Assembly (NCBI GenBank): GCA_902835305.1
Contig: CADFMD010000016.1
Coordinates: forward strand, 1 to 39,789
Length of the DNA stretch: 39,789 nucleotides
Source of the DNA: Coriobacteriaceae bacterium
GTDB taxonomy: Bacteria > Actinomycetota > Coriobacteriia > Coriobacteriales > Coriobacteriaceae
Direction: 5' to 3'
Shown here: piece by piece, positions 32,808-39,789 of the stretch
How the letters are laid out: every line of letters starts with the position of its first letter
Position numbering within the stretch: the first letter of the stretch is position 1
Notes under the pieces: generated by a model
Told to the model about the DNA's origin: nothing
Seen by the model: the letters and a program-made list of their open reading frames with translations, nothing else
Database searches by the model: none
Position numbers and translations under genes: made by a program

Positions 32808-35192
32808 CTACAGCGTCATGTTCGGATCGGCATCGACGTCGAACGGCGAGATTTCTCCTCGGTCGAATTTACGGCGGGCAACCTCTGCGATCATGGCGGC
32901 GTTGTCGGTGCACGCCGAAAGCGGTGGCACCGTTACGCGGATCCCCTGACGCCCAAGCTTCTTGATCATCATCTCGCGCAGATGCGGATTAGCCGAGACG
33001 CCGCCGCCGATGCAGTATTCCTTGCATCCGGTGGCATGCAGGGCGTTTTTGGCCTTCTTGTACTGAACGTCAAAGACGGCTGCCTCAAACGAAGCCGCCA
33101 GATCGGGCAGGTGAATCGTGCGCCCGGCCTTGGTCTCCTGCTCGATGTAGAGCGTCACGGCCGTTTTAAGACCCGAAAGCGAGAAACGATAGTCTCCCCT
33201 GCTGTTAAGCGCGCGAGGAAAATCGATCGCGCGGGGGTTGCCCGTCTCGGCCAGCTTGGAGATGATGGGGCCACCGGGATAGCCCAGACCCAACGCCTTG
33301 GCTACCTTGTCGAAGGCCTCGCCCACAGCATCGTCGAGTGTCTCACCAAGTACCTCGTAGTCGCCCCATGCCTTCACGTGCACGAGCATGGTATGACCGC
33401 CCGAGACGAGCGTGAAGATAAACGGCGGCCTGAGATCGGGCTGCGCCAGCAGGTTGGCGAACAGATGGCCCTCCAGATGGTTGACGCACACGAGTGGCTT
33501 GCCGGCGGCATAGGCAAAGCCCTTGGCGAAGGCGACGCCCACTACCAGAGCACCCACCAGGCCCGGACCCTGCGTCACGCCAACAGCGGCGAGTTCGCTC
33601 GGCGCGATGGCTCCACCCTCAAGACCAAGCGATGCTGCGGCATCCTCGAGCGCCGCATCCACGACACTCACAATCACCTCAACGTGTTTGCGCGAGGCGA
33701 TCTCGGGCACCACGCCGCCAAAGCGGGCGTGAAAATCAATCTGTGTCGACACCTGGTTGGCCAGCATATTGCCATCCGCATCGATAATCGCCACGGCCGT
33801 CTCGTCGCAGGAGCTCTCGATAGCGAGCACTAGGCGGCGGCGCTCAATTTCGGCACGCTCCCCCTCGGAGCGCCCAGGCGCAGGCAGCGGCCATACGCGC
33901 TGCTCTGCCGCCGTCGGCTCGGGCGAAGCATTATCGACCGGAAGCACCAGGGGCAGCGGAGCCGTCATGACGATGGCGTCCTTGCCGGCACCATAGTAGC
34001 CGCGGCGACGGCCAGCCTCGGTAAAGCCCAGAGCGTTATAAAGCGCGGTCGCTCCCTCGTTACCGTCCTCGACCTCGAGCGAAGCCGTAGTGCAGCCGAG
34101 CATCTGGGCATCATAGCTCACGTGCGACAGCAGCTTGCGGGCAATGCCCTCACGGCGATGTGCCGGGTCGACGGCGACATCCAGAATCTGCACATCACCG
34201 TCCACGACCATACCGCCGGCAAGGCCCAGCAGCTTGCCGTCGTCGTGTGCCACCCACCAACTACGCGGCGCAGCGACGTCCTCGCCCAGTTCGGACAGGA
34301 ACATGCCCGGCGTCCATGCCTCGTGTCCGGCACCTTCAAAGCAGGCAGCCTCCAGCGCGCTTGCGCCCTCGGCATCCGCCGCGCCCATGGGACGGAACTG
34401 CAGATGACGACCGGCGAGCTCATCGGCAACACCCGTAATTTCGCTCTGCGCACTCTCGGCAAGACCAAGACGCTTGCGCTCGTTTTCCTCGGCATCCGAA
34501 AGGCGCGTGTAAATCGGCAGGACGCGGGCCGGATCGCCGTCACCCGCAGCGTGCGCGAGCAGCAAGCCCTCGCCCGAAGGCCACCACAGGTCGCGCTCCA
34601 CGCAGCGGGCGGCCTCGTCCTCACCCAGCAGCTTGCCATAGCGCACTAGACCGTCACCGGTCAGCTGAACCTGGCCCCAGTCCGCTGCTTGGCGCCACTC
34701 ATCGAGCGCCACGGCGGCCTTGACCACGTGTTCGCGCTCAAATTGACGCTCGGGACCCTCATCGACCAGCATATACAGCGCCGGATATACCTCACCGCGC
34801 ATAGCATCGGCCAAGATACCAAGCTTGCCGCGCACGCCAGCCTTCCACGCCGTCCAAGCGCAAGCGTCGAGCGTCGACACGCCCAGCAGCGGAACATTGG
34901 CACCACGCGCGAGGCCCTTGGCAGTGGAGATGCCGATGCGCACACCCGTAAAGGACCCCGGGCCGCGGCCGACCACATAGCAACCAACATCGCTGCGATC
35001 CAGACCGGCTTGAGCCAGCACGCCATCAACGGTATTCACGAGCTCAACGTTGGCGTGACGGCGACACATGTGGTCGCCACTCACGAGCTTCGTCTCACCC
35101 GTCTGCCCATCAATCCAGCTTGCCGCGCAGGCAAGCATGTCAGTCGAGGTATCGAGCGCCACCACCAGCGCGTTGTCGTTATGCAAGCTCAT
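32808..35192 (-). CDS. tsaD: Fused TsaB - RimI-like acetyltransferase - TsaD (tRNA t6A synthesis)
   Basis: A 794-residue trifunctional protein. Residues 1-235 are TsaB (VALDTSTDM, GRGPGSFTGVRIGIS), the scaffold of the threonylcarbamoyl-transfer complex. Residues 260-410 form a GNAT acetyltransferase like RimI (LDVAVDPAHRREGIARKLL, the acetyl-CoA loop, and ALYNALGF). Residues 453-794 are TsaD/YgjD (AIESSCDETAVA, metal-binding HLEGH at 572-576, VSGGHTML, GGGVSANPHLRE). TsaB and TsaD together with TsaE place the t6A modification on ANN-decoding tRNAs; RimI acetylates ribosomal protein S18. All three usually sit as neighbouring genes, here fused. The ATG at 35192 overlaps the tsaE stop by 14 bp. 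A TTG at 35210 lacks support. Confidence 0.95.
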   Translation of the reverse strand: MSLHNDNALVVALDTSTDMLACAASWIDGQTGETKLVSGDHMCRRHANVELVNTVDGVLAQAGLDRSDVGCYVVGRGPGSFTGVRIGISTAKGLARGANVPLLGVSTLDACAWTAWKAGVRGKLGILADAMRGEVYPALYMLVDEGPERQFEREHVVKAAVALDEWRQAADWGQVQLTGDGLVRYGKLLGEDEAARCVERDLWWPSGEGLLLAHAAGDGDPARVLPIYTRLSDAEENERKRLGLAESAQSEITGVADELAGRHLQFRPMGAADAEGASALEAACFEGAGHEAWTPGMFLSELGEDVAAPRSWWVAHDDGKLLGLAGGMVVDGDVQILDVAVDPAHRREGIARKLLSHVSYDAQMLGCTTASLEVEDGNEGATALYNALGFTEAGRRRGYYGAGKDAIVMTAPLPLVLPVDNASPEPTAAEQRVWPLPAPGRSEGERAEIERRRLVLAIESSCDETAVAIIDADGNMLANQVSTQIDFHARFGGVVPEIASRKHVEVIVSVVDAALEDAAASLGLEGGAIAPSELAAVGVTQGPGLVGALVVGVAFAKGFAYAAGKPLVCVNHLEGHLFANLLAQPDLRPPFIFTLVSGGHTMLVHVKAWGDYEVLGETLDDAVGEAFDKVAKALGLGYPGGPIISKLAETGNPRAIDFPRALNSRGDYRFSLSGLKTAVTLYIEQETKAGRTIHLPDLAASFEAAVFDVQYKKAKNALHATGCKEYCIGGGVSANPHLREMMIKKLGRQGIRVTVPPLSACTDNAAMIAEVARRKFDRGEISPFDVDADPNMTL

Positions 35193-35685
35193 CTTGTACA
35201 GCCTTATCAATCAAATGGGAAAGCTCCATTGCGCGGTCACCGTGCGCCTCAAGCGTTATCGTTCGCACGTCGCTGTCGCCCTCATCACGCCTGAGCGTCA
35301 CCGAAAGATACTCATCCGTCAGCTCGTCCTGGAATTGTTCGCCCCATTCCAGCAGGCAAGCACCCTCATAGCCCAGCACATCGAAAATGCCCGTATCCTC
35401 GAGCTCGTAGGCATGCTCCAGGCGGTATAGATCAAAGTGAAACAGCGGAATACGACCTTGATCGTGAACGGCCATGAGGGCGAACGTAGGGCTCGTAACC
35501 ATATGCCCATCGCCCAGCCCGCGCGAGACGCCCTTGGTAAAGTGAGTTTTGCCCACTCCCAGGCCACCGGTCAGGATGAGCACATCGCCGTCCTCAAGGC
35601 ACGGTGCAATTAGCTCGCCAAAGTACTCCGTATCGGCAGCGCAAGTCGTTTTGTAAGTACCTACCCCCAGGCGCTCCAGGGACAT
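35179..35685 (-). CDS. tsaE: tRNA threonylcarbamoyladenosine biosynthesis ATPase TsaE
   Basis: A 168-residue ATPase of the TsaBDE complex. Walker A GGLGVGKTHFTKG lies near residue 40, a TSPTFALM switch near 65, and LFHFDLYRLEHAYEL near 82 carry the catalytic Asp and Tyr region of the family. ATP turnover by TsaE resets the TsaBD pair during t6A formation. The ATG at 35685 follows TAAGGAGCATAT. It overlaps the tsaB-rimI-tsaD fusion start by 14 bp and follows the uracil-DNA glycosylase gene by 12 bp, so they are one operon. Confidence 0.95.
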   Translation of the reverse strand: MSLERLGVGTYKTTCAADTEYFGELIAPCLEDGDVLILTGGLGVGKTHFTKGVSRGLGDGHMVTSPTFALMAVHDQGRIPLFHFDLYRLEHAYELEDTGIFDVLGYEGACLLEWGEQFQDELTDEYLSVTLRRDEGDSDVRTITLEAHGDRAMELSHLIDKAVQDELA

Positions 35686-35697
35686 ATATGCTCCTTA

Positions 35698-36318
35698 TTA
35701 TTCCGAGGCGTCCTCTGGCGCGGGATGTCGCTCCAGATAGTCGCCCAGCATCTTAAAGTCTTCCTCCAGCAGCTCCTGCCACGCCGGATTGCGCAGCGCT
35801 GCTGCCGGATGGAACGTGGGCATTACCACAAAATGCCCCATCTGGTGGAACCTGCCGCGCAGCTTAGTAATGCCAATCTCGGTCTTTAGCACAAAGTGCG
35901 TCGCGGGGTTGCCGAGCGTCACAATAATATCGGGCCAGATGCTTCGAATCTGCTCACGCAAAAATGGCGAGCAAGCCAGCACTTCCTCGGGACGCGGATT
36001 GCGGTTTCCCGGCGGGCGGCACTTAAGCACGTTGGCAATGTAGACGTCTTCGCGTTTGAGCCCCGCCAGCGACAAAATGCCGTTGAGGTCCTCGCCTGCC
36101 GCCCCCACAAAGGGCTCGCCCTGCAAATCCTCATTGCGGCCCGGCGCCTCGCCAATAAACATCACGCGAGCGTGGGGGTTTCCCACGCCAAACACGATGT
36201 TATGGCGCGACTGGTAAAGCTGGCAAAGGTGACAATCGCCCAGAACGGCCTCGATCTCCTCGAGTGCGACCTCACGCGGCGCCTGATGGCTATGGCCGGG
36301 GATGTGCATGACGCCCAT
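35698..36318 (-). CDS. Family 4 uracil-DNA glycosylase (iron-sulfur)
   Basis: A 206-residue base-excision repair enzyme that removes uracil from DNA. Cys29, Cys32, Cys100 and Cys116 show the C-x2-C-xn-C-x15-C pattern that holds a 4Fe-4S cluster in family 4 enzymes. The catalytic motif is GEAPGRNEDLQGEPFVG near residue 57, and the DNA-binding motif is TFHPAAALRNP near 175. I start at the ATG at 36318 after GTAGGAGTCGCT, which gives the expected N-terminus; an upstream ATG at 36366 overlaps alr without a good site. The gene begins 9 bases past the alr stop. Confidence 0.94.
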   Translation of the reverse strand: MGVMHIPGHSHQAPREVALEEIEAVLGDCHLCQLYQSRHNIVFGVGNPHARVMFIGEAPGRNEDLQGEPFVGAAGEDLNGILSLAGLKREDVYIANVLKCRPPGNRNPRPEEVLACSPFLREQIRSIWPDIIVTLGNPATHFVLKTEIGITKLRGRFHQMGHFVVMPTFHPAAALRNPAWQELLEEDFKMLGDYLERHPAPEDASE

Positions 36319-36326
36319 AGCGACTC

Positions 36327-37472
36327 CTACACGTAGACCTTGTCGAGACGCATACCAAAGCCGCAAGCGACCTCGTAGTTAATCGTGCCGCGTAGGCGCG
36401 CCATCTCGTCCATGGTAATCTCGGCATCTCCATCGCGACCGACAATGATCATCTCGTCACCATACTCGGCCTCGGGAATCTCATGCGCCGGGTTGGACTG
36501 AATGGCGACCATAAACTGGTCCATGCAGATATTGCCCACCTGACGCACACGCTCGCCGCGATACAGCACGTCCATACGATTGGAAAGCGTACGCGAAAGG
36601 CCATCGGCATAACCGATCGGAAGGGTGCAGATCTGAACGCGCGTGCGCGGTACGCGGTAGGTAAAGCCGTAGCCCACGCCCTCGCCCATCGCAGGATGCG
36701 CCACGCGCGTCACACGCGCGTGGACGCTCATGACGGGATCAAGCTGCATCACGCGACCACTCAGCTCACATGGCTGCAGACCATACAAACCGATGCCGGC
36801 ACGAATCATGTCAAAGTGCATTGAAGAATCGAGCATCGAGGACGGCGTATTGGCACAATGCACGATACCGCATTCAAAACCTGCGTCCTTAATGGCCTGA
36901 ACGGCCTCGGTAAAACGCTGGCACTGCAGCTTGTAGTCCCAACCCGAAGGTTCATCGGCCGTGGCAAAGTGCGTAAATACGCCGTCGCACTGGATGCCGC
37001 GATGGAAACTGATGCCGCGTACAAAGTCGAGCACCTGTGTGTAGTGAACACCGATACGATTCATGCCCGTCTCGATGGCAAGATGGTACTTGCCCACCTT
37101 GCCCGCCGCGACGGCGCATTCGCCATACGCAAGAGCAAAATCGGACGTATAGACCGAGGGCATGATATCGAATTCGAGCAATGCAGGAATAGCCTCGATA
37201 GGCGGCTCACTTAGAATCAGGACGGGCTTAGTAATCCCGCCCTGACGGAGCCCAACGCCCTCGTTAACCGTCGCCACGGCAAACATGTCGGCACCGGCCG
37301 AATACATGATCTTGGCACACTCAACAGCTCCATGACCATAAGCATCGGCCTTGACCACGCAGCACAGGCGCTGACGCGGATTCAACAAGTTCTTATAGGC
37401 CCTCGTGTTGCGACGGAGCGCCCCGCGGTCGATCTCGACCCAGGACCAGCGCGTCAAATCGGCTTTATTCAT
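36327..37472 (-). CDS. alr: Alanine racemase Alr
   Basis: A 381-residue PLP enzyme that makes D-alanine for peptidoglycan from L-alanine. The PLP Lys is Lys41 in VVKADAYGHG; the catalytic Tyr lies in GVGYGFTYRVP near residue 260, and the conserved VGNICMDQFMV lies near 308. Full length. The ATG at 37472 starts 2 bp after the nnr stop; a weak site AAGGGTCGGATGACTAATC precedes it. Part of the acpS-nnr-alr cluster common in actinobacteria. Confidence 0.96.
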   Translation of the reverse strand: MNKADLTRWSWVEIDRGALRRNTRAYKNLLNPRQRLCCVVKADAYGHGAVECAKIMYSAGADMFAVATVNEGVGLRQGGITKPVLILSEPPIEAIPALLEFDIMPSVYTSDFALAYGECAVAAGKVGKYHLAIETGMNRIGVHYTQVLDFVRGISFHRGIQCDGVFTHFATADEPSGWDYKLQCQRFTEAVQAIKDAGFECGIVHCANTPSSMLDSSMHFDMIRAGIGLYGLQPCELSGRVMQLDPVMSVHARVTRVAHPAMGEGVGYGFTYRVPRTRVQICTLPIGYADGLSRTLSNRMDVLYRGERVRQVGNICMDQFMVAIQSNPAHEIPEAEYGDEMIIVGRDGDAEITMDEMARLRGTINYEVACGFGMRLDKVYV

Positions 37473-37474
37473 GA

Positions 37475-39091
37475 TTAGTCATCCGACCCTTCGTCCATGA
37501 TTCCCAGATCTTCGAGCGCATCCTTTGCCGCCAGCTCCATGGCAGGACCGATCAAGTCGATAAGATCGGTCGCGATAACGCTCTTCTCACCATACTCCGT
37601 CGCCGCGGCAAAACCGGCGTAGCTGTGAAGTGCGACGGCGTACGAATACAGCAGCTCCCAACGATCCATCTCGTCGCGCATGGTGGCAAGCGTGCCGGCC
37701 AAAATACCCGCCAGAACATCACCCGAACCGGCAGTTGCCAGAGAAGCCGGACCCGAGAGTGGCAGCAGCACGCGCTCAACACCACAGATAGCCGTCGTCG
37801 GCCCCTTGGCAATGACCACCAGATTGTCGGAGCCTGCAGCCCAAACAACCTTCTGCGCGGCCGCAATCGCGGTACCAAGGTCGTTCACCTCGTCACCGGC
37901 AACCAGACGCGAAAGCTCACGATAGTGCGGCGTCATAACCAACGGCTGCTCGCGGCGATACATCTCGGGGTTACTATCAATACCGTCAATGGCAATCTTA
38001 GCAAGGCAATTGAGTGCATCGGCGTCCAAAATTAGCGGTACATCAAGCTCGAGCAAGCCCGAAACCACCTGCATAGCGCCGGCAGACGTCGTCATACCGG
38101 GACCGCACAGCACGCAGCTGTACTTCTTTGCGATCTCGCACACCGTCATGCGCGCAGCGGCGCCAAAGGAGCCGCGGGAATCAGACGGAATAGCAAAGAC
38201 GGGAATCGAAGGAAGTGCCATGCGAATGAGATTGGCACAGGCGTCAGGAGCCGCGACTGCCACGTAACCAGCACCCGCGCGAGCTGCAGACTTGGCCGCC
38301 ATAATGGCAGCACCAGGATATTGCGCAGATCCGGCGACAATAAGCACGGAGCCACGGGAATACTTATCGATATTCGATGGTAGCGGAGCAAAGTAATCAA
38401 CTAAGTCACCGGGCTCGACAATCTCGGCGGCGTGGTCGACATCATCGATGACCTCGTCAAGACGGTCGTAAAGATTGCCGCAGATCAAATCGCCAGCATA
38501 CTCAGGACCATCAGCGCTATACAGACCAATCTTGGGCGCAATCATCGTCACCGTGCGCTCGGCACGAATGCAGTCGTCATCAACAACGCCCGTCTCTGCA
38601 TTCAGGCCCGAGGGGACATCAATGGATACGACACAATCGGCGCATTCATTGACCGTAGGAATCCAAATGGAGAACGGCGCACGCAGATTCCCGTGGAAAC
38701 CGGTACCAAAAATGGCATCGACAACAACATCGGCCTTATCGATCAAAACCTCGAGTTCATCACGCGAGGGGCCGACGCAAACGTGCACATCGCGACCGGC
38801 AGTACGACGAGCAACATGACGTGCCAGAGCAGCAGGAATCTCATCCGGTTCAACCGGAGAAACGATATCCACGTCCACACCCTTATGGCTCAGGATATCG
38901 GCGGCAACCCAACCGTCGCCACCATTATTACCAAAACCGACCAAAACGAGAACCCGATCGGGATTGAGCTTCAAGACCTCGTTAGCGGCAAACTCACCCG
39001 CTAGCTCCATAAGCTCGGCCTTCGAAGTCCCTTCGCGTTCGATGATATCCTCGAGACGAACGACTTCTTCGGTACTCAAAACCGGTTTCAT
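37475..39091 (-). CDS. nnr: Bifunctional NAD(P)HX epimerase/dehydratase
   Basis: A 538-residue metabolite-repair protein. Residues 1-215 are the epimerase (YjeF_N), with GFGNNGGDGWVAADIL near residue 53. Residues 230-530 are the ADP-dependent dehydratase (carbohydrate kinase-like), with GSAQYPGAAIMAAKSAARAG, CGPGMTTSAG and the nucleotide-binding ATAGSGDVLAGILAG. Together they restore NAD(P)H from its hydrated forms. The ATG at 39091 directly follows the acpS stop codon, and its ribosome site AGGAGCATAG lies inside the acpS end, so translation is coupled. Confidence 0.96.
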   Translation of the reverse strand: MKPVLSTEEVVRLEDIIEREGTSKAELMELAGEFAANEVLKLNPDRVLVLVGFGNNGGDGWVAADILSHKGVDVDIVSPVEPDEIPAALARHVARRTAGRDVHVCVGPSRDELEVLIDKADVVVDAIFGTGFHGNLRAPFSIWIPTVNECADCVVSIDVPSGLNAETGVVDDDCIRAERTVTMIAPKIGLYSADGPEYAGDLICGNLYDRLDEVIDDVDHAAEIVEPGDLVDYFAPLPSNIDKYSRGSVLIVAGSAQYPGAAIMAAKSAARAGAGYVAVAAPDACANLIRMALPSIPVFAIPSDSRGSFGAAARMTVCEIAKKYSCVLCGPGMTTSAGAMQVVSGLLELDVPLILDADALNCLAKIAIDGIDSNPEMYRREQPLVMTPHYRELSRLVAGDEVNDLGTAIAAAQKVVWAAGSDNLVVIAKGPTTAICGVERVLLPLSGPASLATAGSGDVLAGILAGTLATMRDEMDRWELLYSYAVALHSYAGFAAATEYGEKSVIATDLIDLIGPAMELAAKDALEDLGIMDEGSDD

Positions 39092-39631
39092 CTATGCTCC
39101 TAGCGTATCTTGCAAAGCATCGCCCAGGTGCTCCGCCAATGCTGAATTCTGCAGCTGCTCGAGCTCATCTAAAACAGAGCGAGCCTCTTTAAATGTCTGC
39201 GCAACGCGTTTCTTGTTGCTCACTTTTTCTTCCTTAGGCTTAGGTCGAGCATCCTCGGTGATTGCAATGGCATTAGCGACAGCCAAGTCACCCGTAAGGG
39301 TAATAGAAAGAGCGACCTCGACAACACCCAGTTCTTGAGCGATCTCGAGAGCACGGCCCGAAAGCAGCGCCTTCGGTTTGCCGAGTTTATCACGCGTAAC
39401 CGAAACATCCTTGCGACCAACGCCTTGACTAAAACCCGTGCCGAGAGCTTTAAGTACCGCCTCGCGCGAAGCAAAGCGGCTGGCATAGTGAGCAGCGGGA
39501 CGCGATGATGCATCACAATACGCACGCTCTTCTTCGGTAAACACACGCCGAGCAAACGACGGCGTCTTTTCAAGAATTGATTTCATGCGGGAAATCTCGA
39601 CGATATCAACGCCGATACCAGCTTCAGCCAT
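39092..39631 (-). CDS. acpS: Holo-[acyl-carrier-protein] synthase AcpS with C-terminal extension
   Basis: A 179-residue phosphopantetheinyl transferase that activates acyl carrier protein using coenzyme A. Family motifs: GIGVDIVEISRM with the metal Asp near residue 8, RVFTEEERAYC, and RFASREAVLKALGTG with the catalytic Glu. The usual AcpS ends near residue 125; here about 50 extra residues (RPKPKEEKVSNKKR, then an acidic helix) follow, a feature I cannot assign. I start at the ATG at 39631 after GGAGGTGAAC; an earlier ATG at 39643 lies in that ribosome site. First gene of the housekeeping operon. Confidence 0.95.
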   Translation of the reverse strand: MAEAGIGVDIVEISRMKSILEKTPSFARRVFTEEERAYCDASSRPAAHYASRFASREAVLKALGTGFSQGVGRKDVSVTRDKLGKPKALLSGRALEIAQELGVVEVALSITLTGDLAVANAIAITEDARPKPKEEKVSNKKRVAQTFKEARSVLDELEQLQNSALAEHLGDALQDTLGA

Positions 39632-39660
39632 GTTCACCTCCATATCGCACAGACTAAGTT

Positions 39661-39690
39661 ATTGTAGCCCGTTCACAGAAGATGCGACAA
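39661..39690 (-). promoter_or_regulatory. Promoter of the acpS-tsaD operon
   Basis: TTGTCG (39690-39685) and TACAAT (39666-39661), 18 bp apart on minus, 30 bp upstream of the acpS start. All six downstream genes have gaps of 12 bp or less, so this may serve the whole set. Confidence 0.65.
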
Positions 39691-39740
39691 ACGAGGGTTA
39701 TAAAACACAGCTACTATGTGAGACAAAAGCCCGTAAACGC

Positions 39741-39775
39741 AAAAAAGGGGGAGGCCGCGAGGCCTCCCCCTTCTT
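39741..39775. terminator. Bidirectional-looking terminator at the window edge
   Basis: GGGGGAGGCC (39747-39756) pairs perfectly with GGCCTCCCCC (39761-39770) across GCGA, with an A run before and TTCTT after, so it can end transcripts from either side, most likely genes beyond the window. Confidence 0.85.
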
Positions 39776-39789
39776 CAAGTCATCAGACG

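Overview
The window looks like a chromosomal piece of a gut Coriobacteriia species, most like Collinsella. This is a judgement from gene content, high GC, PTS-rich sugar metabolism and protein style; no 16S gene is present. Almost all genes are intact and ordinary, but the intergenic DNA is unusually structured.

Layout. (1) 1-5574, minus strand: a mannose-family PTS operon (IIC partial at the window edge, IIB, IIA) preceded by two SIS-domain sugar isomerase/deglycase genes and two overlapping GntR/UTRA regulators. The set resembles the fructoselysine/glucoselysine (gfr) operon of enterobacteria, so Amadori-product use is the best guess. (2) 5613-10581: a small unknown protein, a LacI-family regulator, murB, a small orphan gene and a Tat-exported coiled-coil NlpC/P60-type cell-wall hydrolase. 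(3) 10848-24557: a carbohydrate block. galE, malQ and glgP run on plus. An ABC importer for oligosaccharides (lipoprotein, two permeases, ATPase) and its GntR/UTRA regulator run on minus. A three-part PTS IIC-IIB-HAD phosphatase fusion runs on plus. Five copies of a TTGTTTAAACAA-like operator link these promoters into one putative regulon: imported maltodextrin-like sugars would be processed by MalQ and GlgP, while the fused transporter would phosphorylate and possibly dephosphorylate its own substrate. (4) 24673-26856: a polyprenyl diphosphate synthase, a cytoplasmic double peptidoglycan-binding-domain protein and tRNA-Gln. (5) 26857-27732: a gene-poor patch of repeats (tRNA-end duplication, palindrome, AT-rich MITE-like element, hairpins). 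(6) 27733-31995: an orphan JetD-like TOPRIM protein and the CstA transporter, whose leader carries a probable attenuator with an Ile/Val-rich leader peptide. (7) 32808-39631, minus: a housekeeping operon acpS - nnr - alr - udg - tsaE - tsaB/rimI/tsaD fusion.

The most unusual discovery is a repeat family with four copies (9226-9356, 27588-27724, 32363-32498, 32639-32795). Each has a 68-69 bp core that is nearly invariant between copies, enclosed by perfect inverted arms of 31, 34, 34 and 44 bp. The arm sequences are different in every copy, so this is the reverse of a normal MITE, where ends are conserved and the middle varies. The core itself contains a hairpin with compensatory base changes between two subtypes. 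Three copies lie 8-19 bp past the stop codon of a minus-strand gene. I do not recognise this family.
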